DNA from: Prevotella sp. 10(H)
Lineage (GTDB): Bacteria > Bacteroidota > Bacteroidia > Bacteroidales > Dysgonomonadaceae
Assembly (NCBI RefSeq): GCF_000711235.1
Contig: NZ_JOMI01000009.1
Span: 611,123-675,122 of the forward strand
Direction: 5' to 3'
DNA: 64,000 nucleotides
The stretch's first letter is position 1. Every line of letters starts with the position of its first letter. The position numbers and the translations under genes are program-made. Shown in pieces: positions 1 to 10,600 of this stretch. The notes below the pieces were generated by a model, which was given only the letters and a program-made list of their open reading frames with translations, did no database searches and was not told where the DNA came from.

Positions 1-534
1 TTTGCACCTGATATTCTTAAGTCGGCAGGAGTCGGAGGAGAAACCGCATTGCAGCAATCGATGCTTGTCGGGCTGGTAAATTTCCTGATGACTATTGTTG
101 CTATCCGCCTTGTAGACAAGAAAGGTCGTAAAACACTGCTATTATCCGGTGCTGTTGGGATGACTATAGCACTATCTTATCTCACATTCGAGTTTATGCA
201 GCCGGAACGTAATACAACAATGGTTCTGATAGCACTTTTATTGTATATCGCTTTTTTTGCCGCCTCATTCGCCCCTGTTATGTGGGTGATTATATCCGAG
301 ATATATCCTGACAGGATCAAAGGTCTGGCCATGTCATTCTCTACAGCAGTCAGCTGGATATTTACATTTCTGACGGTATATACAGCACCGCTGATACGTT
401 CCGAAATAGGGGATTATGCATTGTTTGCGTTGTATGCGCTGTTCTCGGTAATAGCATTCATTTTCGTGAAGAAATATATTCCTGAGACAAAGGGAAAGAC
501 ATTGGAACAGATACAGGAAGAACTGAAGCTATAA
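1..534 (+). CDS. MFS sugar:H+ symporter, C-terminal part (cut by window edge)
   Basis: The frame is open from the first base, so the gene starts outside the window and 177 C-terminal residues are seen. They match the second half of a sugar-porter MFS protein of the XylE type: a TM7-like FAPDI start, the loop 8-9 motif VDKKGRKT (D-x-x-G-R), several hydrophobic helices and the terminal sugar-porter signature PETKGKTLEQIQEEL. Such proteins import a monosaccharide across the inner membrane with a proton. It lies 146 bp upstream of a GH106-type glycosidase on the same strand, which suggests that it takes up the sugar released there. The substrate cannot be told from this half. Confidence 0.9.
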   Translation, partial: FAPDILKSAGVGGETALQQSMLVGLVNFLMTIVAIRLVDKKGRKTLLLSGAVGMTIALSYLTFEFMQPERNTTMVLIALLLYIAFFAASFAPVMWVIISEIYPDRIKGLAMSFSTAVSWIFTFLTVYTAPLIRSEIGDYALFALYALFSVIAFIFVKKYIPETKGKTLEQIQEELKL

Positions 535-603
535 GTTTTCTTGGTAATCGTTTGATTTACTGTAATTGTCATTTTTGGAAAGAAATATGTCATAATTACA
601 AAG

Positions 604-631
604 TTTTGCTTTATAAGAAAGATTAATTTTG
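604..631 (+). promoter_or_regulatory. Candidate Bacteroidota promoter for the GH106 gene
   Basis: TAATTTTG (624-631) fits the -7 consensus TAnnTTTG. A TTTG at 604-607 can serve as the -33 element, with a spacer of 16 bp, shorter than the usual 19. It lies 49 bp before the glycosidase start. Confidence 0.4.
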
Positions 632-680
632 TTTGAATAGTTAAAACTAGGAAAACATTAATCACGATAAAAGCAAAAGT

Positions 681-3600
681 ATGAAAGTTAATCTTCTATC
701 TCTCAGTAAAATATTCATCCTTATAGGAATGATATTTTATTCCGGTACAGGCTACACATCACCGGGGCAACCTCGGGAAAAAAGATTTGAGAAATTAAAG
801 AAAGAGTTTAAAGATCCTTCAAAATCGTTCCGTTCGGCACCATTATGGGTATGGAACACAAAAGTCACCCGCGCCGATATAGACAGGATGCTGGGAGAAC
901 TTAAAGAGCAGGGATTCGGGGGTGCATTTGTTCATCCGCGTCCGGGTTTGATTACCGATTATCTTTCGGATGACTGGTTTGACCTATATAAATACAGTCT
1001 CGAAGTAGGCAGGAAACTTGGCATGGATATCTGGATTTATGACGAGAATTCATATCCGAGTGGTTTTGCCGGAGGCCATGTTCCCGCTCAGATGCCGGAG
1101 TCGTATAATCAGGGGCAAGGACTAGTGTTTAACAAAGTAGAGGAGTTACCCGAAGATACAAAAGACTACTTCTTCTGCCTGAAAAAAGAGGGCGATACCT
1201 TTGTCGATATAACTTCTTCATTAGGTAGTTATAAAAACAAAAAGGGAGATTATTATCTATATAGCAAAACATTTAATAGGAGTTCAGCCTGGAATGGCGG
1301 TTTTTCATACGTGGATTTGTTATATCCGGGAGTTACCCAAAAGTTTATGGAGATAACCATGTCCGGATATGAAAAGCATTTCGGAAAGCTTCTCGGTACT
1401 GAAATCAAAGGTATATTTACCGATGAACCACAGATAGCAAGTCCGGGTGGTATAAGGTGGACACCAGATTTATTCGAAGTTTTCCAGAAGCAATGGGGAT
1501 ACGACCTGAAAAGCGTATTGCCATTACTCGTTGAGGAAACCGGAAACTGGAAACAGGTTCGCCATAACTACACCGAAACACTGACCCAAATGTTTATCGA
1601 CCGCTGGGCTAAGCCATGGTTCGAGTATACGGAGAAAAAGAATATGCTTTGGACAGGCCATTACTGGGAACACGGTTGGCCGGATATGTCGCACGGAGGT
1701 GATAATATGGCGATGTATGCGTGGCATCAGATGCCGGCAATAGATATGCTTTTCAATCAGTTCAACGATGTACGTCCTCAGGCTCAGTTCGGAAATGTGA
1801 GAGCAGTAAAGGAAGTGAGAAGCGCGGCCAATCAGATGGGTTATGTGCGCACTCTCAGTGAAACTTATGGTGGCGGAGGCTGGGAGCTAAGTTTCGAAGA
1901 TATGAAGAGACTTGGTGACTGGGAATACGTACTTGGTGTGAACTTCCTGAATCAGCACTTGTCGCATATGACAATCGTCGGTGCACGTAAATATGACTAT
2001 CCGCCTGTGTTTACTTCGCTTTCGCCATGGTGGTCCGATTATAAAACTCAGAATGATTACTTTGCGCGTTTGTCGCTGATTCTCAGTCAGGGTGAGCAGC
2101 TTAACGATATACTGGTATTGGAACCGACTACTACGGCGTGGCTTTATTATTCGTATGTGAAAGGTCATCCAAAGACTATGGAAGTAGGTAATAACTTTCA
2201 GGCCTTTGTTACTAAGATAGAGAAGAGTCAGGTAGAATATGACTTAGGTTCTGAGAATATTATAAAAGATCAGGGTAAGGTTGCAAACAAATTATTTATA
2301 GTAGGTAAAAGAGGCTATAATAAAGTGGTTATTCCACCTATGACAGAGAACCTTAATGCAGCTACTTTCCGCCTATTAAAGGAATTTGTAAACAAAGGCG
2401 GAGAGTTGATCATGTTCTCGACTCCTACCCTTATAGACGGAAAAGAGAATCAGGAAATAATAAACTTCTTTAAAGAAAAATCGGCGTCGATTAAAACATA
2501 TGCTGAAGCGGCTACTGATCAGGCAATAAGGGAGTCATTGCAAAGTAATAAGATTAGTTTCAGTAATATACAGAGTAATAACCTTTATCATCACAGACGT
2601 ACATACAATGACGGAGAACTAGTATTCCTTGCAAACTCTTCTTTAACTGAAAGTGCTACAGGTAAGGTATCTATTGAAGGAAAGACATTAATGCAACTGG
2701 ATGGAATGTCCGGTGATATATATTCTTATCCTTCCCGTCAGCAAGGAAAATTTGTAGAAGCTGAATTCAATCTTCCTCCGGCAGGAAGCCTTATTCTATT
2801 CTCTTCACCGTCCGGTAATAATCAGTATCAGCCGAAACCGGAGATGGCAAATGGAAGAGAGATCAGATCGAATAGTCCTGTAACGATAAAGAGGATGCAG
2901 GATAATGCGTTTAACCTCGATTTCTGTGATTTGATTATCGACGGAAAAGCCGAAAGGAATCTGTATACAGTAGAGGCATGTGATAAATTGTACAAGCATT
3001 TCGGAATGAGAGATCCTTGGAATGCAGCTATCCAATATAAACAGACGATAGTGGAAAAAGATACATTCAAAACCGGAAACATACAGGTGAGATATCACTT
3101 TGTAGTGGTAGATAACTTTGACAAGAGCAAGCTTAAACTGGTAGCAGAACAACCAGATATATGGAAAGCCAGAATAAACGGTCAATCGGTATCTGCCGAC
3201 CCTAATCAAAGAAAACTCGATTCCCGTTTCGGAGTATACGAAATCGGCCAATATGTAAAACAGGGAGTCAATGTGGTAGAACTTAGTGTAAACCCAATGA
3301 GCATCTTTGCAGAAATAGCTCCCGTATATATATTAGGAGACTTCTCTCTGGAATCGGCCGCTGCAGGCTGGGTTATGAGAGAACCGGTAAAAAAACTGGA
3401 GCTTGGAAGTTGGAAAGATCAGGGACAACCTTATTATCCGTGGGATATGTCATATGTGAAGAACTATAGTATAGATGATACATCAGCACGTTATGCACTC
3501 AAACTGAACAAGTGGAACGGTACGGTTGCCGAAGTGTATGTAAATGATAGTAAAGTAGGGGTAATTGCTTATCAGCCATACAACTTCGATTTGTCACCTT

Positions 3601-3800
3601 ACCTAAAACAGGGAGATAATAAGATCGAAGTCAGAGTAATCGGTAGTCTTAAGAATTTACTAGGGCCTCATTACAGCCGCGATAAAGGTATAACAGGCCC
3701 TTGGCATTGGAATAATGTACAGAAGCAGGCTCCGGGCATCGATTATAACATTCTTGATTACGGTTTGATGGAAGATTTCACTGTTGTTTCCTCTAAATAA
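681..3800 (+). CDS. Secreted glycoside hydrolase, GH106-type (alpha-L-rhamnosidase-like)
   Basis: 1039 residues with an N-terminal signal peptide (about 1-26, hydrophobic ILIGMIFYSG). The region FRSAPLWVWN...GFGGAFVHPRPGL near residues 50-90, the IWIYDENSYPSGFAGG motif near 118-133, FTDEPQ near 250 and SETYGGGGWELSFEDMKR near 392-410 are features of GH106 and related large glycosidases. A C-terminal beta-sandwich of the galactose-binding kind covers roughly the last 150 residues. GH106 enzymes remove terminal alpha-L-rhamnose from plant or bacterial glycans, probably in the periplasm here. The next gene is an isomerase-family protein 24 bp downstream, so the two are probably co-transcribed. 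Family is fairly certain; substrate is inferred. Confidence 0.85.
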   Translation: MKVNLLSLSKIFILIGMIFYSGTGYTSPGQPREKRFEKLKKEFKDPSKSFRSAPLWVWNTKVTRADIDRMLGELKEQGFGGAFVHPRPGLITDYLSDDWFDLYKYSLEVGRKLGMDIWIYDENSYPSGFAGGHVPAQMPESYNQGQGLVFNKVEELPEDTKDYFFCLKKEGDTFVDITSSLGSYKNKKGDYYLYSKTFNRSSAWNGGFSYVDLLYPGVTQKFMEITMSGYEKHFGKLLGTEIKGIFTDEPQIASPGGIRWTPDLFEVFQKQWGYDLKSVLPLLVEETGNWKQVRHNYTETLTQMFIDRWAKPWFEYTEKKNMLWTGHYWEHGWPDMSHGGDNMAMYAWHQMPAIDMLFNQFNDVRPQAQFGNVRAVKEVRSAANQMGYVRTLSETYGGGGWELSFEDMKRLGDWEYVLGVNFLNQHLSHMTIVGARKYDYPPVFTSLSPWWSDYKTQNDYFARLSLILSQGEQLNDILVLEPTTTAWLYYSYVKGHPKTMEVGNNFQAFVTKIEKSQVEYDLGSENIIKDQGKVANKLFIVGKRGYNKVVIPPMTENLNAATFRLLKEFVNKGGELIMFSTPTLIDGKENQEIINFFKEKSASIKTYAEAATDQAIRESLQSNKISFSNIQSNNLYHHRRTYNDGELVFLANSSLTESATGKVSIEGKTLMQLDGMSGDIYSYPSRQQGKFVEAEFNLPPAGSLILFSSPSGNNQYQPKPEMANGREIRSNSPVTIKRMQDNAFNLDFCDLIIDGKAERNLYTVEACDKLYKHFGMRDPWNAAIQYKQTIVEKDTFKTGNIQVRYHFVVVDNFDKSKLKLVAEQPDIWKARINGQSVSADPNQRKLDSRFGVYEIGQYVKQGVNVVELSVNPMSIFAEIAPVYILGDFSLESAAAGWVMREPVKKLELGSWKDQGQPYYPWDMSYVKNYSIDDTSARYALKLNKWNGTVAEVYVNDSKVGVIAYQPYNFDLSPYLKQGDNKIEVRVIGSLKNLLGPHYSRDKGITGPWHWNNVQKQAPGIDYNILDYGLMEDFTVVSSK

Positions 3801-3824
3801 GTATTATAAAGCACAAAATATAAA

Positions 3825-5246
3825 ATGGAAAAAGTAAAAGTGGGATTATTCGGGGTCGGATTACATGCCTATTGGAGCCAGTTTGATGGCTTGCTCGAAA
3901 GGCTGATTGGCTACCAGAATACAATAAAAAATAAAATGCAGGTTCACAATGATGTCATAGTTGTGGATGCAGGTATGGTAGATGGTATAGAGAAAGCGGT
4001 GGATGCCGCGTCACTAATGAAAAAGGAAGATGTGGATATATTATTCATTTTTATTTCCACCTATGCTCTTTCATCTACCATTATACCTGCTGTCAACAAG
4101 TTGAATATTCCTGTTATTCTGCTCAATATACAGCCTCTACCGGCAATAGACTATGATAAGCTGAATGGATTAAACGACAGGGGGGCGATGACTGGCGAGT
4201 GGCTTTCCAGTTGTCAGGCCTGTTCCATTCCCGAATTTGCTTCGGTTTTCAACCGGGCTTGTGTTAGGTATGATATCGTCTCGGGTTACCTTGAAGATAA
4301 GGAAGCATGGGATGAGATTTCAGGATGGATAATGGCGGCAAGAGTTTCACGCGGAATGAAGAGAAACCGTATGGGTGTGCTTGGTAATTACTATTCGGGT
4401 ATGGTCGATGTATATTCCGATCTCACATTGCAAAGCACGGTATTCGGTACGCATATCGAAGTGTTGGAAATGTGCGAACTTGCAAGTCTCAGACGAGCGG
4501 TAACGAAAGAGAAAACAGATAAAAAGATAAAGGAATTCGAGACTGCTTTTGTGATAGATGAAGCTTGTTCTGAATACGAAATAGAAAGAGCGGCACAAAC
4601 ATCTGTAGCTCTGGATGAGTTGGTTGAAAAACATAAGCTGGGATCGATGGCATATTTCTATTCGGGAACAGACGGTAACGAATATGAGAACATCATCACT
4701 TCCGTTATTGCAGGCAATACACTATTGACAGGTAAAAATATACCGATAGCCGGAGAATACGAGGTAAAGAATGCTCAGGCTATGAAAATAATGGCATTGA
4801 TGGGTGCCGGCGGATGTTTCTCAGAATTTTATGCAATGGATTTCAACGATGATATTGTTATGCTGGGACACGACGGACCAACTCATTATATCATTGCAGA
4901 AGGAAAGGTAAAACTGGTGCCGTTGCCTGTATATCATGGTAAACCGGGAAAAGGATTATCGATTCAGGCATCTGTAAAACACGGGCCAGTAACATTACTT
5001 TCGGTAGTGGAAGGAAATGATGGGCTGTCATTCCTTTTAGCTGAAGGCGAATCGGTGCCGGGGCCTATTCTGAACATCGGAAATCTGAACAGTAGATATA
5101 AATTCCCTGTTTCGGCTAAAGAGTTTATCCAGAGATGGAGTAAGGCAGGTCCTTCTCACCATTGTGCAATAGGTGTAGGGCATGTAGCTGACATAATAAA
5201 GAAATATGCTTTTATACTGGATATTCCGGTAACAGTTATTTCCTGA
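3825..5246 (+). CDS. L-fucose/L-arabinose isomerase family protein
   Basis: 473 residues, no signal peptide, hence cytoplasmic. It has the fold signature of the arabinose/fucose isomerase family: an N-terminal Rossmann-like part with an IFISTYALSSTIIPAV stretch, then conserved acid and histidine residues where AraA binds its metal: E311/E313 (AGEYEVKNA), E334 (CFSEFYAMDF), H349 (LGHDGP) and H445-H446 (GPSHHCAIGVGH). It should therefore interconvert an aldose and a ketose using a divalent metal. It follows the GH106-type gene by 24 bp, which suggests that it acts on the liberated sugar. It is too divergent for me to say whether the sugar is rhamnose, fucose or arabinose. Its 3' end overlaps the convergent AraC gene by 11 bp. 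Confidence 0.75.
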   Translation: MEKVKVGLFGVGLHAYWSQFDGLLERLIGYQNTIKNKMQVHNDVIVVDAGMVDGIEKAVDAASLMKKEDVDILFIFISTYALSSTIIPAVNKLNIPVILLNIQPLPAIDYDKLNGLNDRGAMTGEWLSSCQACSIPEFASVFNRACVRYDIVSGYLEDKEAWDEISGWIMAARVSRGMKRNRMGVLGNYYSGMVDVYSDLTLQSTVFGTHIEVLEMCELASLRRAVTKEKTDKKIKEFETAFVIDEACSEYEIERAAQTSVALDELVEKHKLGSMAYFYSGTDGNEYENIITSVIAGNTLLTGKNIPIAGEYEVKNAQAMKIMALMGAGGCFSEFYAMDFNDDIVMLGHDGPTHYIIAEGKVKLVPLPVYHGKPGKGLSIQASVKHGPVTLLSVVEGNDGLSFLLAEGESVPGPILNIGNLNSRYKFPVSAKEFIQRWSKAGPSHHCAIGVGHVADIIKKYAFILDIPVTVIS

Positions 5247-6177
5247 TATCACGTCCCTCCTTTCTGTATTGTAAAGGGGGGACTCCTTCTTTTTTCCGGA
5301 AGAAAGTAGAGAACTGGCTGGCTGTTTCGAAGCTCAGTTTGTATGCAATGTCGGTAATGCTCAGGTCTGTTGTATCCAGTAATTCTTTCGAGCGGAGATA
5401 TTTCAGATTCAAGAGATATTGCGCCGGCGATACATCTACATATTGCTTAAACATCTTTCTGAACCACGAATAACTTACGCCTAACTTATCAGCTATCTCT
5501 TCTGCCGAGATGGTACTCTCGATCTCCTGCTTCATAATATTTCTCGCCTCATCTATCTTGTTTATGGCAAAAGAATCGGTAAACATCTGGTTCTTATTTT
5601 TATAGTAGACTGTACCTAATATATACAATACGATGCTGGATATTATTTGCTGATATCCAGTCCTTTCTTCCAGTGTATAATTGGCAATATCTTCATAGAG
5701 GCTTATAATCGATGAGCTGAATCCCAAATCGAAAACGGGTGATTCCGGCGTAAAGAAACCGTTCTTTACCCTTTTGTCAATATGGACTCCTTTGAATCCT
5801 ACCCAATATTCATACCATCCGCTATTTTTATCAGGCTCGTAAGTATGCCATTCATTGGGGAATAATAATATCATTGTTCCGGCTTCGATGCGCCGTCTTT
5901 TGCAGGATTTTGATTCAAAATATCCTCCCCCTTTCGAGATATAGATCAATTGATATTCTTTCAATACTCTTCCGTTTTTAGGGTCGAAGATATGCGATGC
6001 AGGATGTTGTGACCTCGGATATGAACTATTAGGGGGAATTAATTGGGATCCTACTGTAGTGACGACTATACCCCATGCTTCGTCTGTGAGGCTTATATTA
6101 AAATACTTGATATTTCTGGTTTCCGGAGATTTCATAGCTAGGTTCGATTTTATGCAATTGGTAAAATGAAGATTCAA
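5236..6177 (-). CDS. AraC-family transcriptional regulator
   Basis: 313 residues: an N-terminal cupin-like sensor (about 40-180, with the GGGYFESKSCKRRRI and LFPNEWHTYEP segments) and a C-terminal double helix-turn-helix (about 210-305, ending ITDIAYKLSFETASQFSTFFRKKEGVPPLQYR). It is convergent with the GH106/isomerase operon, overlapping its end, and probably controls it in response to a sugar. An in-frame ATG at residue 15 (position 6135, MKSPETRN) may be the real start, because the first 14 residues look unlike the sensor domain. Nothing in the intergenic sequence shows its binding site. Confidence 0.85.
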   Translation of the reverse strand: MNLHFTNCIKSNLAMKSPETRNIKYFNISLTDEAWGIVVTTVGSQLIPPNSSYPRSQHPASHIFDPKNGRVLKEYQLIYISKGGGYFESKSCKRRRIEAGTMILLFPNEWHTYEPDKNSGWYEYWVGFKGVHIDKRVKNGFFTPESPVFDLGFSSSIISLYEDIANYTLEERTGYQQIISSIVLYILGTVYYKNKNQMFTDSFAINKIDEARNIMKQEIESTISAEEIADKLGVSYSWFRKMFKQYVDVSPAQYLLNLKYLRSKELLDTTDLSITDIAYKLSFETASQFSTFFRKKEGVPPLQYRKEGRDIRK

Positions 6178-6208
6178 GCTTAAAATTAATAATTTAGTTT
6201 AGACAAGT

Positions 6209-6240
6209 AAAGGGAACAGTTCGATTATTCTGCTCCCTTT
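6209..6240 (-). terminator. Hairpin after the efflux operon
   Basis: AAAGGGA and TCCCTTT arms with inner CAG/CTG pairing lie 36 bp beyond the end of the outer-membrane channel gene. The U-tract is weak on the minus strand, so this may be an RNA end-protecting hairpin rather than a strong terminator. Confidence 0.5.
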
Positions 6241-6275
6241 AGCTATTTTTCTCACTATTATCCGGATTATATCTT

Positions 6276-7514
6276 TTATTCCGTGCCTCCTCCGAGCGCT
6301 CTGTATAAATCGGAAGCTGCCTGCAGTTGCTGCAACTTATCATTTACTCTGTTAATCTGCGCATCTAGTAAACCTTGCTGGGCAGTGAGCACTTCGAGGT
6401 AATTTGCTTCTCCGGCTTTCAGCAAAACCTGTGTATAATCTACAGCTTTTGTCAATGCCTTAACCTGTTCATCCCGGCTCTCGTTTTTCCGTAGAGAAGA
6501 AGTATATGTGAATATGATATCCGATACTTCCTGACTTGCTTCCAACACCGTCTTTTCAAAAGTCAATAACGCTATCTGATGATCAGCCTTGGCAACTTTC
6601 AATTGAGTAATTAGTTGTTTCCGTGCAAACAGTGGCTGTGTCAGTCCTCCGGCTATACTTGCGAAAATATTTTCGGGTTTAAAGAAATTCTTCAACCCAT
6701 TTGTGGTCGAGAAACCAATCATACCCGAACTTAACGTTAGCGAAGGATAGAAGCTAGCCCGTGCCACATGTGTCAGTTCAAATGCCGAACGGAAAGAAAG
6801 TTCTGCCTGCTGCACATCCGGACGCCGCGCCAGCATCTGTGCAGGCACTCCATAGGCCAGTTCATAAGGAGCATTTTGCTGTTCAATGGTAGCCCTTTCT
6901 ATTTTTTGTGGTTTACGTCCGAGTATTGTACAAAGCGCATTTTCCAATTGCCTGATATTGCTTTCCAGATCAGGGATAGAAGCTTGTATGTTGAATAGGG
7001 CTGCTTTTGTTTGCTCCACGGCAGCTCCGGTAGCCATTCCGGCTTCTTTCAAAGCTTCAGTAGTCATCAGATTTTCACCCATAAGCAGAATCATATTATT
7101 AGTGACTTTCAGCTGTTCATCAAGCGCGAGGAGAGAATAATAGATATTGGCTATATTCGAAATAAGAGACGTCTGTACAAGATTGCGTCCGACATAGCTA
7201 TTCAGCATCTGCGCATATTTTGCTTTAGACTGGCGATTCATTTTTCCCCATATATCCATCTCCCAACTGGCTACTATACCCAGCGAGTAATTCTCTTTGT
7301 GGTATCCCAGTACGTTTTTATCTTTTGGCAATCCCGTTGTCGGGCTGACATTACTCAGCCTGTCTTGCGTTACCTGAGCACTTAATGCTATATCGGGAAA
7401 GTAGGCGGCACGCGCCATGCCTAATACAGCTTCGGCTTGTTTAATACGCTCGGTAGCTATAAGCATGTCAAAATTATTGTTCAGCGCTTCCTCTATATAC
7501 CACTGCAGATACAT
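6276..7514 (-). CDS. TolC/OprM-type outer-membrane efflux channel, 5' end apparently missing
   Basis: 412 residues from the first ATG, with two outer-membrane-efflux repeats and the usual features (ARRPDVQQAELSFRSAF near 230, EASQEVSDIIFTY near 320, LLKAGEANYLEVLTAQQ near 355). It would form the trimeric outer-membrane tunnel of the RND pump encoded just upstream. Codons 5' of this ATG still read like channel sequence (DTENLFRDKNPQDSTT, then SIPWQEYFKD), but the frame closes at a TAA at 7629-7631, inside the end of the pump gene, and has no ATG. A signal peptide and lipobox Cys, expected in this family, are absent. The gene may have lost about 60-100 bp at its start, or the sequence may contain an error. 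Confidence 0.8.
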   Translation of the reverse strand: MYLQWYIEEALNNNFDMLIATERIKQAEAVLGMARAAYFPDIALSAQVTQDRLSNVSPTTGLPKDKNVLGYHKENYSLGIVASWEMDIWGKMNRQSKAKYAQMLNSYVGRNLVQTSLISNIANIYYSLLALDEQLKVTNNMILLMGENLMTTEALKEAGMATGAAVEQTKAALFNIQASIPDLESNIRQLENALCTILGRKPQKIERATIEQQNAPYELAYGVPAQMLARRPDVQQAELSFRSAFELTHVARASFYPSLTLSSGMIGFSTTNGLKNFFKPENIFASIAGGLTQPLFARKQLITQLKVAKADHQIALLTFEKTVLEASQEVSDIIFTYTSSLRKNESRDEQVKALTKAVDYTQVLLKAGEANYLEVLTAQQGLLDAQINRVNDKLQQLQAASDLYRALGGGTE

Positions 7515-7617
7515 GTCCTTAAAGTATTCCTGCCACGGAATGCTGGCAATAGTCGTACTATCCTGCGGATTCTTATCCCTGAATAGATTTTCGGTATCTG
7601 CTTTGGGCGCTTCATCT

Positions 7618-10600
7618 TTATTCTTCCATTAATTGTTTGTTTTCTGATCTCGGGTCTTTCCCGCTAAAGCGTTCCTGAAGACTTTGGAAAATGATATAGA
7701 GTGTAGGTATTACCAATATTCCTATCATTGTACCGATAAGCATACCTCCCACAGCGCTGATACCGATCGACCTGTTACCCGTTGCTCCTGCACCACTTGC
7801 AATAGCCAGAGGCAATAGCCCGAAGATAAATGCAAAGGATGTCATCAGGATTGGGCGTAGACGGGCTACAGCTCCATTCACGGCTGATTCGATTATACTC
7901 ATTCCCTGCTGACGCCGCTGTATGGCATATTCCACGATCAGAATGGCATTTTTTGCAAGCAATCCTATCAACATGATCATCGCTATCTGCACGTATATAT
8001 TATTAACGATAGCCTGCGATACTCCGAACAGCATCAGGAATATAAATACTCCTGCCAGACCAATCGGTAACGATAATAAAACGGCAAGCGGTAGAATATA
8101 ACTTTCGTATAATGCAGCCAACAGCAGATATACGAATATGAGGCAGATGCCGAAAATAATAACCATCTGGCTACTACTATTAGCCTCTTCGCGCGTCATA
8201 CCTGCATATTCGTAGCTATATCCGTCCGGAAGAATGGTTTTATCTGCACTCATTTCCTGTACGAGATTCAATACATCTCCTGTACTGTATCCGTCGATCA
8301 TATTCGGTACAATAATCATATCCATAGACTGATACATATTGAAACGGGTCAGCATCTGCGGTGCTGTCAAGTCCGAAACAGAAATAAATTCGGTTATAGG
8401 GGCCATTTCCCCGCTGCCTGTTTTTACAAATATGCCGCTCAGGTCTTCCAGTTTTTTACGGTATTCAGGGCCAGCCTGCACCATAACACGGAATTGCTTC
8501 CCATACAGGTTGAATGTCGATATATAAGAACTACCTATAAATGCCTGCAAAGTACCCATTACCTCACTCAAAGTAAGCCCGGCTTCTTTTATCTTTGGAA
8601 TGTTGGCATCTATTTGTTTTTGAGGGAAGTTCGGGTTGAAGTTTGTCATAGCCATCATTATTTCTTCCCGTTGATTCAATTTCTCTACGAAATTTGTAGT
8701 GATATCATAGAATTTATTGACATCCCCTCCAAGTCTGTCCTGCAGTTGAACTTCCACTCCGGCTCCCAGTCCGAAACCTTGCAGTGTAGGCATAGCCATA
8801 AAGAAGAATGTTGCATCCTGTATATGTTTGGTTTTCTCACTAAGGATAGCAGTAACCTCATCGGTAGTCATTTTCCGTTCTCCCCACGGTATCATTTTTA
8901 TAATGATAGTACCATAGGAACTACCCAGCCCACTCATGAAGTTAATACCTGATATATTGGTGACGGTTTCAACCCCGTCTATCTCCATCGCCATGTCTAC
9001 GACATCTCCTACAATAGAATCGGATCTTTCGAGCGATGATCCCGGAGGCAGGCTGATAAATGCCATTACACTACCGCTATCTTCATTAGGAACAAATCCG
9101 GTAGGGATCAGTTTTACTAAAAAGAAGAGAATAAAGGATGCGGCTAAAATGATAGCCCCGGTAATCCAGCGATGCCCTTTCTTCCCCAGAAAATGCAGGC
9201 TTTTCTTATACTTCTGAGTACCTGCATTGAAGAATATATTAAAGTTGCGATAGAATCTTTGTATGAAATTATTCTTCTTTCCATGTTCGTCATGAGGTTT
9301 GAGAAATAACGCACATAATGCAGGGCTAAGCGTCAGAGCATTTACGGCCGATATCAGAATCGATATTGCCAGCGTAAGTCCGAACTGCCGGAAGAATATA
9401 CCGGACGTTCCCCCGATAAAGCTGACCGGAATAAATACTGCCGACATTACCAATGTGATAGATATAATAGCCGGAGCTATTTCTTTCATTGCTGTTATGG
9501 TTGCCACTCTCGGGTCTTTTTCTCCCGCATCCAATTGGGCATGCACCGCCTCGACGACGACAATGGCATCATCGACCACAATACCGATAGCCAATATCAG
9601 CGCGAAGAGTGTAAGCAGATTGATTGAGAAGCCGAATAATTGCAGGAAGAAAAATGTACCGATAATCGCTACAGGTACGGCAATCGCCGGAATGATTGTA
9701 GAACGCATATCTTGCAGGAAAATGAATACTACTATAAATACCAGCAGGAATGCCTCTATGAATGTAGTTAATACCTTTTTTATGGATTCGTTGAGAAACT
9801 CGCTGGAATCCATCAGATAGTTGAACTTTATACCCGGTGGCAAGGCTTTTTCTGCATCATTAAGAACAGCCTTAACGTTTTCTATAACTTCTTGCGCATT
9901 AGAACCTGCAGTCTGGCTGATAGAAATAAATACGGCCTCTTCGGTCTTATTAGTCATCGATGTGATGCTGTAATTCAATGATGCCAGTTCTACTTTGGCA
10001 ATATCTTTGATTCGCAGTATCTGTCCGCCTTGCGAACGGATGATAACATCTCCGAATTGTTCGGGAGTCTTGAGCTTCCCGGTAAATTTCATCGTATATT
10101 GGAAAGACTGGTCACTATTTGCTCCTAATTCCCCAGGTGCAGCTTCAATATTCTGATCCTGCAGTGCCGCTATAACCTCTTGTGTAGAAAGCTTATATGA
10201 AGCCATGATATCCGGTTTCAGCCATATACGCATCGAATAGTCCTTTGCCCCGTTTACTGCTGCTTGTCCTACTCCGTATACACGCTTTATCTGTGGCAGA
10301 ATATTAATATTGGCATAATTTTGCAGGAACTGCCCGTCATAGTCGGGATTCTCGGATGATAAGGATATACCTAGTATCGTACTGTTTTGCTGTTTTGCCA
10401 CGGTAACACCTATCTGTGTTACTTCTTGCGGGAGTAACGGTGTTGCGCGGGCTACCAGATTCTGTACGTTTACCGCTGCAATATCGGGATTTATACCTTG
10501 TTTGAAGAATATCCTTACATTCGCATTACCACTGTTCATGGCAGTAGAGGTCATATATGTCATCCCTTCCACCCCGTTTATCTGTTCTTCCAACGGAACA

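Noticed and set aside
5236..5246. Frameshift at the end of the isomerase gene
   Set aside because: The 11-bp overlap with AraC is a normal convergent overlap; both frames end properly.
6209..6240. IS end or transposon inverted repeat
   Set aside because: No transposase or target duplication; it lies at an operon end as a transcript hairpin.
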